Shown here one piece after another: positions 1 to 6,168 of a stretch of 6,168 nt of DNA. Every line of letters begins with the position of its first letter. Position 1 is the stretch's first letter. The position numbers and the translations under genes are program-made. The notes beneath the pieces are model-generated. The model was not told where the DNA came from, did not search any database, and saw only the letters and a program-made list of their open reading frames with translations. Origin of the DNA: Rhodospirillales bacterium (GTDB lineage Bacteria; Pseudomonadota; Alphaproteobacteria; JAREAF01); assembly GCA_029240475.1 (NCBI GenBank), contig JAREAF010000193.1, positions 1 to 6,168 on the forward strand, given 5' to 3'.

Positions 1-193
1 GGCGCGCGCGCTGCTGGCGGGCGCGCTGCCGCCCGGCGCAGCCGTGCTCCTCACCCGAATTGCGCACGACAAATACGCCGGCCGAGTGATCGCCGAGGTC
101 TGGCTTCCGGACGGCCGCGCCGCCGCCCCGCTGCTGCTCCGGGCGGGACTGGCCGTCGCCTACGGCCAGCCGCAGGACTGGTGCAGCGGCTAA
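1..193 (+). CDS. Staphylococcal nuclease-like (SNase/thermonuclease family) protein, C-terminal fragment
   Basis: This is the 3' end of a gene that begins before the window; codons run in frame from base 2 and 63 residues are visible before the TAA at 191-193. The stretch DKYAGRVIAEVWLPDG followed by LLLRAGLAVAYG matches the C-terminal part of the SNase fold. There, a D-x-Y-(x)-G-R segment carries a catalytic arginine, followed by a beta hairpin and the 'v-RAGLA-vY' helix. Arg28 of the fragment would be the equivalent of nuclease Arg87, with one extra residue in the loop. The protein ends soon after the fold at Trp-Cys-Ser-Gly, so no large C-terminal domain follows. The family cleaves DNA or RNA with calcium and is often exported, but the signal peptide and the other catalytic residues lie outside the window, so activity and location cannot be judged. 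The next gene, upp, follows 75 bp later on the same strand. Confidence 0.75.
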   Translation, partial: ARALLAGALPPGAAVLLTRIAHDKYAGRVIAEVWLPDGRAAAPLLLRAGLAVAYGQPQDWCSG

Positions 194-195
194 GA

Positions 196-252
196 GGGTT
201 GCCCGCCCGCCGGCAAGCGGCGATCATCGCCCCAGTCCCCGCCCGGCAACCC
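196..252. repeat. Inverted repeat in the nuclease-upp spacer
   Basis: GGGTTGCC (196-203) and GGCAACCC (245-252) are perfect 8-base inverted repeats starting 2 nt after the nuclease stop codon. The 41-nt interval holds a second dyad, GGCGAT-C-ATCGCC (219-231). No U-tract follows, so it is not a standard intrinsic terminator. It may be a leader structure or operator for upp, whose ATG is 16 nt further on. Confidence 0.35.
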
Positions 253-268
253 AGCCCATTGTGAGCCC

Positions 269-919
269 ATGTCCTCGCACCGCGATTTCCCGAACCTGTT
301 CGTGCTCGACCACCCGCTGATCCAGCACAAGCTGAGCCTGATGCGCGACAAGCGCACGCCCACCATCCAGTTCCGCCATCTCTTGCGCGAGATCGCGCTC
401 CTGATGGGGTACGAGATCAGCCGCGAGCTGCCGCTCACGACCGAACGCATCGAGACGCCGCTGACCGCGATGGACGCGCCGGTCATCGCCGGAAAGAAGG
501 TCGCGGTGGTGGCGATCCTGCGGGCCGGTCTCGGCATGGTGGAGGGCCTGCTGGACCTGATCCCCTCGGCGCGCGTGGGGCATATCGGCCTATACCGCGA
601 TCCGCAAACGCGCCGACCGGTGGAGTATTTCGTCAAGCTGCCGGACCCGGAGGGGCGGCTCTTCTTCATTCTCGACCCGATGCTCGCGACCGGCCATTCG
701 GCCTCGGCCGCGGTGGACATCCTGAACCGCCGGGGCATTCCCGATTCCCGGATCCGGCTGATGGCGCTGGTGGCCGCGCCCGAGGGCGTGCGCACCTTCC
801 GCGCCTCCCATCCCGATCTGCCGATCTATGCCGCCGCGCTCGATGAGCGGCTGAACGATCACGCCTATATCGTCCCGGGCCTGGGCGATGCGGGCGACCG
901 GCTATTCGGAACGCGCTAG
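269..919 (+). CDS. upp: Uracil phosphoribosyltransferase
   Basis: Makes UMP from uracil and PRPP in the cytosol (pyrimidine salvage). The 216-residue product is full length (E. coli Upp is 208) and aligns along its whole length. HPLIQHKLSLMRD is near the N-terminus (15-27) and ILRAGLGM at 83-90. The PRPP-binding loop is LDPMLATGHS at 135-144, where the family usually has GGS or GNS at its end. VAAPEGV is at 168-174, and the uracil-binding C-terminal segment IVPGLGDAGDRLFGT is at 201-215. The ATG at 269 is chosen because the conserved sequence starts just after it and no longer in-frame start is evident. Its ribosome site is weak (GTGAG at 261-265). No uracil permease gene is adjacent. The ORF ends in TAG, 127 bp before the conserved part of the hemolysin III gene. 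Identification is secure. Confidence 0.97.
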   Translation: MSSHRDFPNLFVLDHPLIQHKLSLMRDKRTPTIQFRHLLREIALLMGYEISRELPLTTERIETPLTAMDAPVIAGKKVAVVAILRAGLGMVEGLLDLIPSARVGHIGLYRDPQTRRPVEYFVKLPDPEGRLFFILDPMLATGHSASAAVDILNRRGIPDSRIRLMALVAAPEGVRTFRASHPDLPIYAAALDERLNDHAYIVPGLGDAGDRLFGTR

Positions 920-941
920 CCGGTTAACGCGGAAGAATGAA

Positions 942-998
942 GAACCGGTTCAGCGCGGGCGGCGTTGGGAAATTGACTGGAAAGCGGAAGCATTCCGC
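942..998. repeat. Two short dyads in the upp-hemolysin III spacer
   Basis: GAACCGGTTC (942-951) is a perfect 10-bp palindrome, and GCGGAA-GCA-TTCCGC (984-998) is a 6-bp dyad with a 3-base centre. A -35-like TTGACT (973-978) sits just before the second dyad, but no convincing -10 box follows at the right distance. Neither dyad has a U-tract. They may be transcription-factor sites or chance in GC-rich sequence. Confidence 0.25.
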
Positions 999-1031
999 CG
1001 AACTCGAGCGAGCGCCGTCGGGGGTGGGCGC

Positions 1032-1039
1032 AGAAGGAG
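1032..1039 (+). promoter_or_regulatory. Strong Shine-Dalgarno sequence before the hemolysin III gene
   Basis: AGAAGGAG is a near-perfect anti-16S match. It lies 2 nt before a TTG (1042) that is in the wrong frame and 7 nt before an in-frame ATC (1047). Its position right before the conserved SKHPDLFDY segment argues that translation starts here rather than at the ATG at 888. Confidence 0.5.
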
Positions 1040-1046
1040 TCTTGCC

Positions 1047-1724
1047 ATCTCCAAGCATCCCGACCTCTTCGACTATAGCTGGGCCGAAGAGGTGGTCCAT
1101 GCCGTTACGCATGGGTTGGGAGCTGTTCTCAGCATGGCGGGGCTGGTCATCCTGGTGGCCGCCGCACGCAACACCGGCAGCCCGCTGGCGCTGGGCGCCG
1201 CCACGGTCTATGGGCTGACGCTGGTCTTCTGTTATGTGAGCTCGGCGCTCTATCACGGCGTCAGCCGGCCGCGCCTGAAGCGATTCTTCCTGCTGCTCGA
1301 CCACGCAGCCATCTATCTGCTGATCGCCGGCACCTATACTCCCATCGCCCTCCTGCTGCCGGTGCCGCGCGGCTGGATCCCGGTCGCGTTCGTCTGGTTC
1401 CTGGCCCTGGTCGGCATCTTCGGGAAGATCGCCGCCTATCGAAACGGCATCCTGGTCCGCAATCACCGTCTTTCCGCGTTGCTCTATGTGGGCATGGGCT
1501 GGTCCGGGCTGGCGCTGGGCTGGGACGTGCTGGCGCATCTGCCGGGCGCCGCGCTCGCCTGGCTGGTTGCCGGAGGGCTGCTCTACTCCCTGGGCGCCCT
1601 GGTGTTCCTGGCCCACCACATCCGCTATCACCACGCCCTTTGGCACGTGATGGCGCTGGTCGGCAGCGCCTGCCATTTCTGGCTGGTCTTCTCCTACGTG
1701 CTGCCGGGCTCGGCGGGCCTGTGA
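1047..1724 (+). CDS. Hemolysin III family (PAQR/YqfA-like) seven-helix membrane protein; start codon unresolved
   Basis: Numbering from base 1047, the product is about 225 residues, the usual family size. It has seven hydrophobic helices at roughly 19-40, 48-70, 80-104, 110-131, 141-159, 168-189 and 197-219. PAQR/HlyIII metal-site residues are present: S-x-x-x-[YH] in SSALYH (Ser65/66, His70), Asp85 in LLDHAAIY, and the late HALWH motif (His196, His200). The family sits in the inner membrane and is related to adiponectin receptors; the bacterial role is poorly defined and the name does not prove haemolysis. The start is a problem. The frame stays open back to an ATG at 888, but 888-1040 overlaps upp, is Arg-rich and uses codons such as tta, aga and agg that neighbours avoid. 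A good AAGGAG at 1034-1039 sits 7 nt before an in-frame ATC at 1047. The first canonical start after that is GTG at 1092, which trims the N-terminus. The gene converges with the TSUP gene. Confidence 0.88.
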   Translation: MSKHPDLFDYSWAEEVVHAVTHGLGAVLSMAGLVILVAAARNTGSPLALGAATVYGLTLVFCYVSSALYHGVSRPRLKRFFLLLDHAAIYLLIAGTYTPIALLLPVPRGWIPVAFVWFLALVGIFGKIAAYRNGILVRNHRLSALLYVGMGWSGLALGWDVLAHLPGAALAWLVAGGLLYSLGALVFLAHHIRYHHALWHVMALVGSACHFWLVFSYVLPGSAGL

Positions 1725-1809
1725 GGCAGGCGAGCATCGACGGCGATGGCGCGGCAGGGCGCGGCCCGCGGCCACATCCACGCCAAGACCCGCCGACCCG
1801 CCGAATGCG
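1725..1809. other. Convergent intergenic spacer
   Basis: This 85-bp gap separates the facing 3' ends of the hemolysin III and TSUP genes. The only dyad I see is CATCG-ACGG-CGATG (1735-1748), a 5-bp stem with a tetraloop and no T run on either side. I see no recognisable intrinsic terminator and no gene here. Confidence 0.4.
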
Positions 1810-2553
1810 CTAGCCGAGCAAGGCCCGCACCAGCTCGCGCAGGCTGAGCAGCACGATCACCACGCCCACCAGCAGCATCAGCGGGCGGTCCGGGATGTGC
1901 CTGGTCGCGAGCGCCGCGAAGGGCGCGGCGACGATCCCGCCCAGCACCAGGCCGGCGATGATCGGCACCAGCTCCAGCCCGACCGTCGCAAGGAAGGTCA
2001 CCGAGACCGTCAAGGTCACGAAGAACTCGGCGAGATTGACCGAGCCTATGGCCATGCGCGGCACGGCCCCCCGCCCGACCAGGGTCGAAGCAACGATCGG
2101 GCCCCAGCCGCCGCCGCCGATGGCGTCGATGAATCCGCCGAAGAGCCCGAGCGGCACCACCTGGCGCGGCGCCTCTGCCCGGACCCGCTGGCGCACGGCC
2201 CGGCTGACGATCAGCACCCCCATGCCGAACAGATAGAGCGAGACGTAGGGCCGAATGGCATCCCCCGGCAGGCTCGCGAGCAGATAGGCGCCCGCCGCGC
2301 CGCCGATCATCCCCGGAATGGCCAGCCGCACCACCAGCTTGGTATCGACATTGCCCATGCGCCAATGGGCGGCGCCGGAGGCGGCGGTGGTGAAGACCTC
2401 CGCCGCATGGACGCTGGCGCTGGCCATCGCGGGCGCGGTTCCCAGGCTCAGCAGGACCGTCGTCGCAGACAGGCCATAGGCCATGCCCAGCGCCCCGTCG
2501 ATGAGCTGCGCCGCGAAGCCCACGGCGGTGAAGAGGATGACATCGTCCCACAT
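1810..2553 (-). CDS. TauE/SafE family (TSUP, formerly DUF81) membrane transporter
   Basis: A 247-residue polytopic inner-membrane protein of the sulfite exporter TauE/SafE family, full length. The first helix carries the motif GFAAQLIDGALGMAYG (12-27). The second half carries GGFIDAIGGGGWGPIV (139-154). The internal two-fold repeat of this family is visible: SVHAAEVFTT at 47-56 in the first half corresponds to SVNLAEFFVT at 171-180 in the second. Further helices cover about 73-94, 102-118, 175-192, 195-216 and 225-245. Family members move sulfite, sulfoacetate and other small organic or sulfur anions; the substrate here cannot be read from sequence. The ATG at 2553 follows AAGGA (2564-2568) by 10 nt. 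The gene begins 40 nt after the sigma-54 regulator's stop, so the two are probably co-transcribed, and it ends convergently with the hemolysin III gene. Confidence 0.93.
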   Translation of the reverse strand: MWDDVILFTAVGFAAQLIDGALGMAYGLSATTVLLSLGTAPAMASASVHAAEVFTTAASGAAHWRMGNVDTKLVVRLAIPGMIGGAAGAYLLASLPGDAIRPYVSLYLFGMGVLIVSRAVRQRVRAEAPRQVVPLGLFGGFIDAIGGGGWGPIVASTLVGRGAVPRMAIGSVNLAEFFVTLTVSVTFLATVGLELVPIIAGLVLGGIVAAPFAALATRHIPDRPLMLLVGVVIVLLSLRELVRALLG

Positions 2554-2561
2554 GCACGGCA

Positions 2562-2576
2562 GGTCCTTCCCGGACC
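2562..2576 (-). promoter_or_regulatory. Small hairpin overlapping the TSUP gene ribosome-binding site
   Basis: Read on the - strand, GGTCC-GGGAA-GGACC forms a 5-bp perfect stem with a 5-nt loop. The Shine-Dalgarno GGAAGGA (2564-2570) lies partly in the loop and partly in the stem arm nearest the start codon. It lies entirely in the 40-nt gap between the regulator and the transporter. The structure is seen in the sequence; any effect on translation is inference. Confidence 0.3.
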
Positions 2577-2593
2577 AGGGCTGCTGGGCCGCG

Positions 2594-4036
<1,443 letters not shown>

Positions 4037-4085
4037 AGGGCAAGCTTAGCGCAAAATGGCCCGGAGGGAGAGATGCGAGCGGTCC

Positions 4086-4125
4086 GAAAAAGCGAAGCGC
4101 CCGGCCCCCATCGGGAGCCGGGCGC
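4086..4125 (-). terminator. Rho-independent terminator downstream of the BI-1 gene
   Basis: GCGCCCGGC (4097-4105) and GCCGGGCGC (4117-4125) form a perfect 9-bp GC stem around an 11-nt loop in which further C/G pairing is possible. On the - strand the stem is followed by TTCGCTTTTTCGG (T run at 4087-4091). It lies 29 nt beyond the BI-1 stop codon and before the regulator's start, so it should separate the two transcripts. Confidence 0.8.
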
Positions 4126-4127
4126 GG

Positions 4128-4152
4128 AAGGAGCGCTCCTTTCGCCTAGGCG
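4128..4152. repeat. Two adjacent perfect palindromes between the BI-1 stop codon and the terminator
   Basis: AAGGAGCGCTCCTT (4128-4141) is a perfect 14-bp palindrome, and CGCCTAGGCG (4143-4152) is a perfect 10-bp palindrome ending one base short of the BI-1 stop codon. With the terminator stem they make three dyads in a row in a 117-bp spacer. They could be extra 3' RNA hairpins protecting the BI-1 transcript or protein-binding sites; the sequence does not decide. Confidence 0.55.
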
Positions 4153-4153
4153 G

Positions 4154-4876
4154 CTATTCGCGGCGCACGCCCAGGAGCTGCATCAGCATGACGAACAGAT
4201 TGATGAAGTCGAGGTAGAGCGACAGCGCGCCCATGATCGACTTCTTGCTCATGACCTCGCGGTCGTCGCCCTCATAGTACCATTCCTTGATCCGCTGGGT
4301 GTCCCAGGCGGTCAGGCCCGTGAAGACGAGCACGCCGACCACCGAGATGGCGAAGTGCAGCGCCGGGGAGGCGAGGAACAGGTTCACCACCATGGCGATG
4401 ATGATGCCGATCAGCCCCATGAAGAGGAAGCTGCCGAATCCCGCCAGGTCGCGCTTGGTCGTGTAGCCGTAGAGGCTCATCGCTCCGAAGGTGGCCGCGG
4501 TGATGAAGAAGACCCGCGCGATGCTCTCGCCGGTATAGACCAGGAAGATGCTGGAGAAGGCGAGGCCGTTCAGCGCCGCATAGATCCAGAAGGTCGCCTG
4601 GGCCGCCGTCGCGCTCATCTTGTGCACGCGGAAGCTCAGGAAGAATACCAGCGCCACCGGCGCCAGGATGGCCACCCACATCAGCGGCGTTCCGAAGATT
4701 GCCTGCTGCAGGCCCGGGCTCATCGCGACGAAGGCCGCCACCATGCCGGTCAGCGCCAGGCCGGAGGCCATGTAGTTGTAGACGCCCAGCATGTATTGCC
4801 GGAGGCCGACGTCGATGACTGTCGCCTCCTGGGCCCGCCGGTCGATCACGGTGTTGCGTTCAGGTCCGAAGGCCAT
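4154..4876 (-). CDS. Bax inhibitor-1/YccA (TMBIM) family inner-membrane protein
   Basis: A 240-residue protein with a polar N-terminus of about 28 residues and about seven helices: roughly 32-52, 65-82, 92-114, 118-138, 146-168, 172-189 and 215-236. Signature segments are VYNYMASGLALTG near the start, FTGLTAWDTQRIK (185-197) and the C-terminal LYLDFINLFVMLMQLLG (220-236). The two aspartates that form the pH-sensing pair in the Bacillus homologue YetJ have counterparts in Asp192 and Asp223, which fits a pH-dependent calcium-leak type channel. That function is carried over from the family, and the related E. coli YccA instead interacts with the FtsH protease. The ATG at 4876 is supported by AGAGGA (4882-4887), 5 nt upstream. 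Spacers of 124 bp before and 117 bp after, the latter with a strong terminator, suggest it can be transcribed alone. Confidence 0.95.
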   Translation of the reverse strand: MAFGPERNTVIDRRAQEATVIDVGLRQYMLGVYNYMASGLALTGMVAAFVAMSPGLQQAIFGTPLMWVAILAPVALVFFLSFRVHKMSATAAQATFWIYAALNGLAFSSIFLVYTGESIARVFFITAATFGAMSLYGYTTKRDLAGFGSFLFMGLIGIIIAMVVNLFLASPALHFAISVVGVLVFTGLTAWDTQRIKEWYYEGDDREVMSKKSIMGALSLYLDFINLFVMLMQLLGVRRE

Positions 4877-4928
4877 GGTTTTCCTCTAACTCCCCACAAG
4901 CTCATTCGAGTGTTCTTGAGCCTCCCCA

Positions 4929-4957
4929 AATATGGTGAGGCGTCCGGTCCAGAACAA
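4929..4957 (-). promoter_or_regulatory. Possible sigma-70-type promoter for the BI-1 gene
   Basis: On the - strand TTGTTC (4957-4952), a 17-nt spacer and CATATT (4934-4929) resemble -35 and -10 boxes at 3/6 and 4/6 matches. It falls in a locally AT-richer patch within the 124-bp gap, about 50 nt before the BI-1 start codon. The match is weak and is proposed mainly from position and spacing. Confidence 0.3.
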
Positions 4958-4995
4958 TACTCGGCGGTTCCGAGCGCCCCAAGCGAAACCGGACG
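4941..4995. repeat. Nested inverted repeats between the ABC permease and BI-1 genes
   Basis: An 8-bp outer inverted repeat, CGTCCGGT (4941-4948) with ACCGGACG (4988-4995), encloses an inner 5-bp dyad, CTCGG (4960-4964) with CCGAG (4970-4974). The inner stem, read on the - strand, is followed by TATTGTTCT, a poor U-tract, so it could weakly terminate the permease transcript. The outer arm overlaps the putative BI-1 promoter spacer, so an operator role is equally possible. Confidence 0.35.
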
Positions 4996-5000
4996 GGAGC

Positions 5001-6168
5001 TCACGGATTCCGGAGATAGGGCGCCGCCTTGGCCGAGAGCGCGCGCAAGCTCCCGGCGATGCCGAAAATCGTTGCAAAGGAGACACTTAGCAGCGCCGTG
5101 AGCAGGATCGGCAAGGGCGACGGGCGGAACGGCAGCTCCATGGCAAAGTGGAGTACGGCATAAGCGGCAGCCGCCCCGATGGGCGCCGCCACCGCGGCCG
5201 TGGCCAGCCCGACCATCAGGTGTTCCGCCAGGAGGGCCTTCAGGAGATCGGCCCGGGTCGCGCCCAGGACTTTCAGCACCACCGCGTCATAGACCCGCCT
5301 CCGCCGCAACGCCGCCGCCACCCCGGCCAGGACCAGGAGCCCGGCGGCGAGCGTCACGCCCGCCACCGCCCGGATCGCCTGCCCCACCCCGGCGAGGATG
5401 CGGCCCATCGCCTCCAGCGCCTCCGCCACGCGGATCGCGGAGATGTTGGCGAAGCGCTCGCTGACCGCCCGCTCGAGCCGATCCTCCTCGCCCGGCGGGA
5501 CATGGATCGTGGCGAGCGCCATCTGCGGCGCGGTCTGCAGCACGCCCGGCGAGAACACCATGACGAAATTGATGCCGAGCTGACTCCAGTCGACCTCGCG
5601 CAGGCTGGCGATCTCGGCCGTCAGCTCGCGGCCGAGCACATTGACGGTCACCTTGTCGCCGATGCCCAGCCCGAAACCTTCGGCGATCTCCGCATCGAAC
5701 GAGACCTGAAGCGGGCCGGCATGGTCCGGCTCCCACCAATCGCCCTCAACGATCTGGGTGCCCTGGGGCGGCTCGGCCGCCCAGGTGATGCCGCGGTCGC
5801 CCTGCAGCACCCATTCGAACTCGGCCGGGGCCTTGATCCGCTCGGTCGGGACGTCGTTGAGGCGCGTGATGCGCCCGCGCAGCATCGGCACCTCCTCATA
5901 GCCCTTGGCCTCGGGCCAGCCCGCGACCAGGGTGCGGAACTCCTCGCGCTGCGCCGGCTGAATGTCGATGAAGTAGAAGGTCGGCGCGGCGGCGGGGAGC
6001 GTGCGCTCGATCTCGGTCCTGAGGCTCGCCTCGACCAGGAGCACGGCGGTCAGCACGGTGACGCCCAGCCCCAGCGACAGCACCGCGCTGGGCAAGGCCG
6101 CGCCGGGACGGTGCAGGTTGGCGACGGCCAGCCGCCAGGCGGGCCGCGGCAGGCGCGGCGCACGGCGC
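5001..6168 (-). CDS. FtsX-like ABC transporter permease (YbbP type), C-terminal part; continues beyond the window
   Basis: The frame is open from the TGA at 5001-5003 to the window end, giving about 388 residues with no stop. A TTG at 6095 is internal rather than a start, because in-frame sequence upstream (WRLAVANLHRPGAA) is the usual lead-in to the second membrane half of YbbP-like permeases. That region is followed by a helix (SLGLGVTVLTAVLLVEA) and a large periplasmic domain of about 230 residues. Three closing helices follow: VTLAAGLLVLAGVAAAL, then LMVGLATAAVAAPIGAAAA, then LPILLTALLSVSFATIFGIA. Between the first two lies VYDAVVLKVLGATRADLLKA, the cytoplasmic coupling segment typical of FtsX/LolC/MacB-type permeases ('LK-LGAT'). 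Such permeases do mechanical work on lipids, lipoproteins or envelope enzymes rather than importing solutes. The partner ATPase (YbbA-like) would be expected upstream, outside the window. The stop lies 124 bp before the BI-1 start. Confidence 0.88.
   Translation of the reverse strand, partial: RRAPRLPRPAWRLAVANLHRPGAALPSAVLSLGLGVTVLTAVLLVEASLRTEIERTLPAAAPTFYFIDIQPAQREEFRTLVAGWPEAKGYEEVPMLRGRITRLNDVPTERIKAPAEFEWVLQGDRGITWAAEPPQGTQIVEGDWWEPDHAGPLQVSFDAEIAEGFGLGIGDKVTVNVLGRELTAEIASLREVDWSQLGINFVMVFSPGVLQTAPQMALATIHVPPGEEDRLERAVSERFANISAIRVAEALEAMGRILAGVGQAIRAVAGVTLAAGLLVLAGVAAALRRRRVYDAVVLKVLGATRADLLKALLAEHLMVGLATAAVAAPIGAAAAYAVLHFAMELPFRPSPLPILLTALLSVSFATIFGIAGSLRALSAKAAPYLRNP

Noticed and set aside
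888..919. Overlap of the hemolysin III gene with the end of upp
   Set aside because: It exists only if the ATG at 888 is used; codon use and normal family length both argue that the extension is not translated.
937..1218. Frame beginning at ATG 937 that reads through the strong Shine-Dalgarno and the TTG at 1042
   Set aside because: It runs out of frame with the conserved hemolysin III protein and stops within it; the product has no membrane or family character.
924..1781. Long - strand open frame opposite the hemolysin III gene
   Set aside because: The product is rich in His, Gln, Arg and Pro with no recognisable motif; the + strand frame has seven helices and family metal-site residues.
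4042..4062. Possible sigma-54 -24/-12 site upstream of the regulator (GG-N10-GC spacing)
   Set aside because: The GG/GC spacing can be found, but the flanking TGGCAC and TTGC consensus bases are absent, so it is no better than chance in this GC-rich sequence.
4073..5101. Long + strand open frame opposite BI-1
   Set aside because: It crosses the terminator and the spacers, has a charged low-complexity product, and is a shadow of the BI-1 codons.
6093..6095. TTG as a start codon for the ABC permease
   Set aside because: The frame continues without a stop to the window edge, and the residues before the TTG belong to the conserved family sequence, so the gene is truncated by the window.

Overview
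The window is GC-rich throughout, with strong G/C preference at third codon positions. It reads as an ordinary chromosomal stretch of an alphaproteobacterium, probably of the Rhodospirillales type. That placement is inferred from composition and from the protein styles (BI-1 with a long polar N-terminus, TauE-type TSUP, an FtsX-like permease of the YbbP kind); no rRNA or marker gene fixes it. There are no tRNAs, rRNAs, insertion sequences, CRISPR arrays or phage genes.

Layout. On the + strand come the 3' end of a staphylococcal-nuclease-like gene (1-193), upp for uracil phosphoribosyltransferase (269-919), and a hemolysin III/PAQR-type seven-helix membrane protein (conserved coding from about 1047 to 1724). 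From about 1810 to the end everything is on the - strand. In transcription order these are the C-terminal part of an FtsX-like ABC permease (6168-5001, open at the window edge), a Bax inhibitor-1/YccA protein (4876-4154) followed by a clear intrinsic terminator (about 4086-4125), a LuxO-like sigma-54-dependent response regulator (4036-2594), and a TauE/SafE (TSUP) membrane transporter (2553-1810) only 40 nt behind the regulator. hlyIII and the transporter converge across 85 bp.

How the genes relate. The nuclease tail and upp are co-directional but need not be functionally linked; upp is pyrimidine salvage. The regulator and TSUP gene form a likely two-gene operon, so the transporter is a candidate partner or target of that phosphorelay regulator. 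No histidine kinase or phosphotransferase is visible. The BI-1 gene is bounded by dyad-rich spacers on both sides and looks like its own transcription unit.

The points most worth a second look are the unresolved start of the hemolysin III gene (good ribosome site but no ATG/GTG/TTG in frame after it), the LuxO-like regulator paired with a TSUP transporter, a hairpin over the transporter's ribosome-binding site, and the row of palindromes after BI-1. I do not see convincing evidence of an undescribed multi-gene system.
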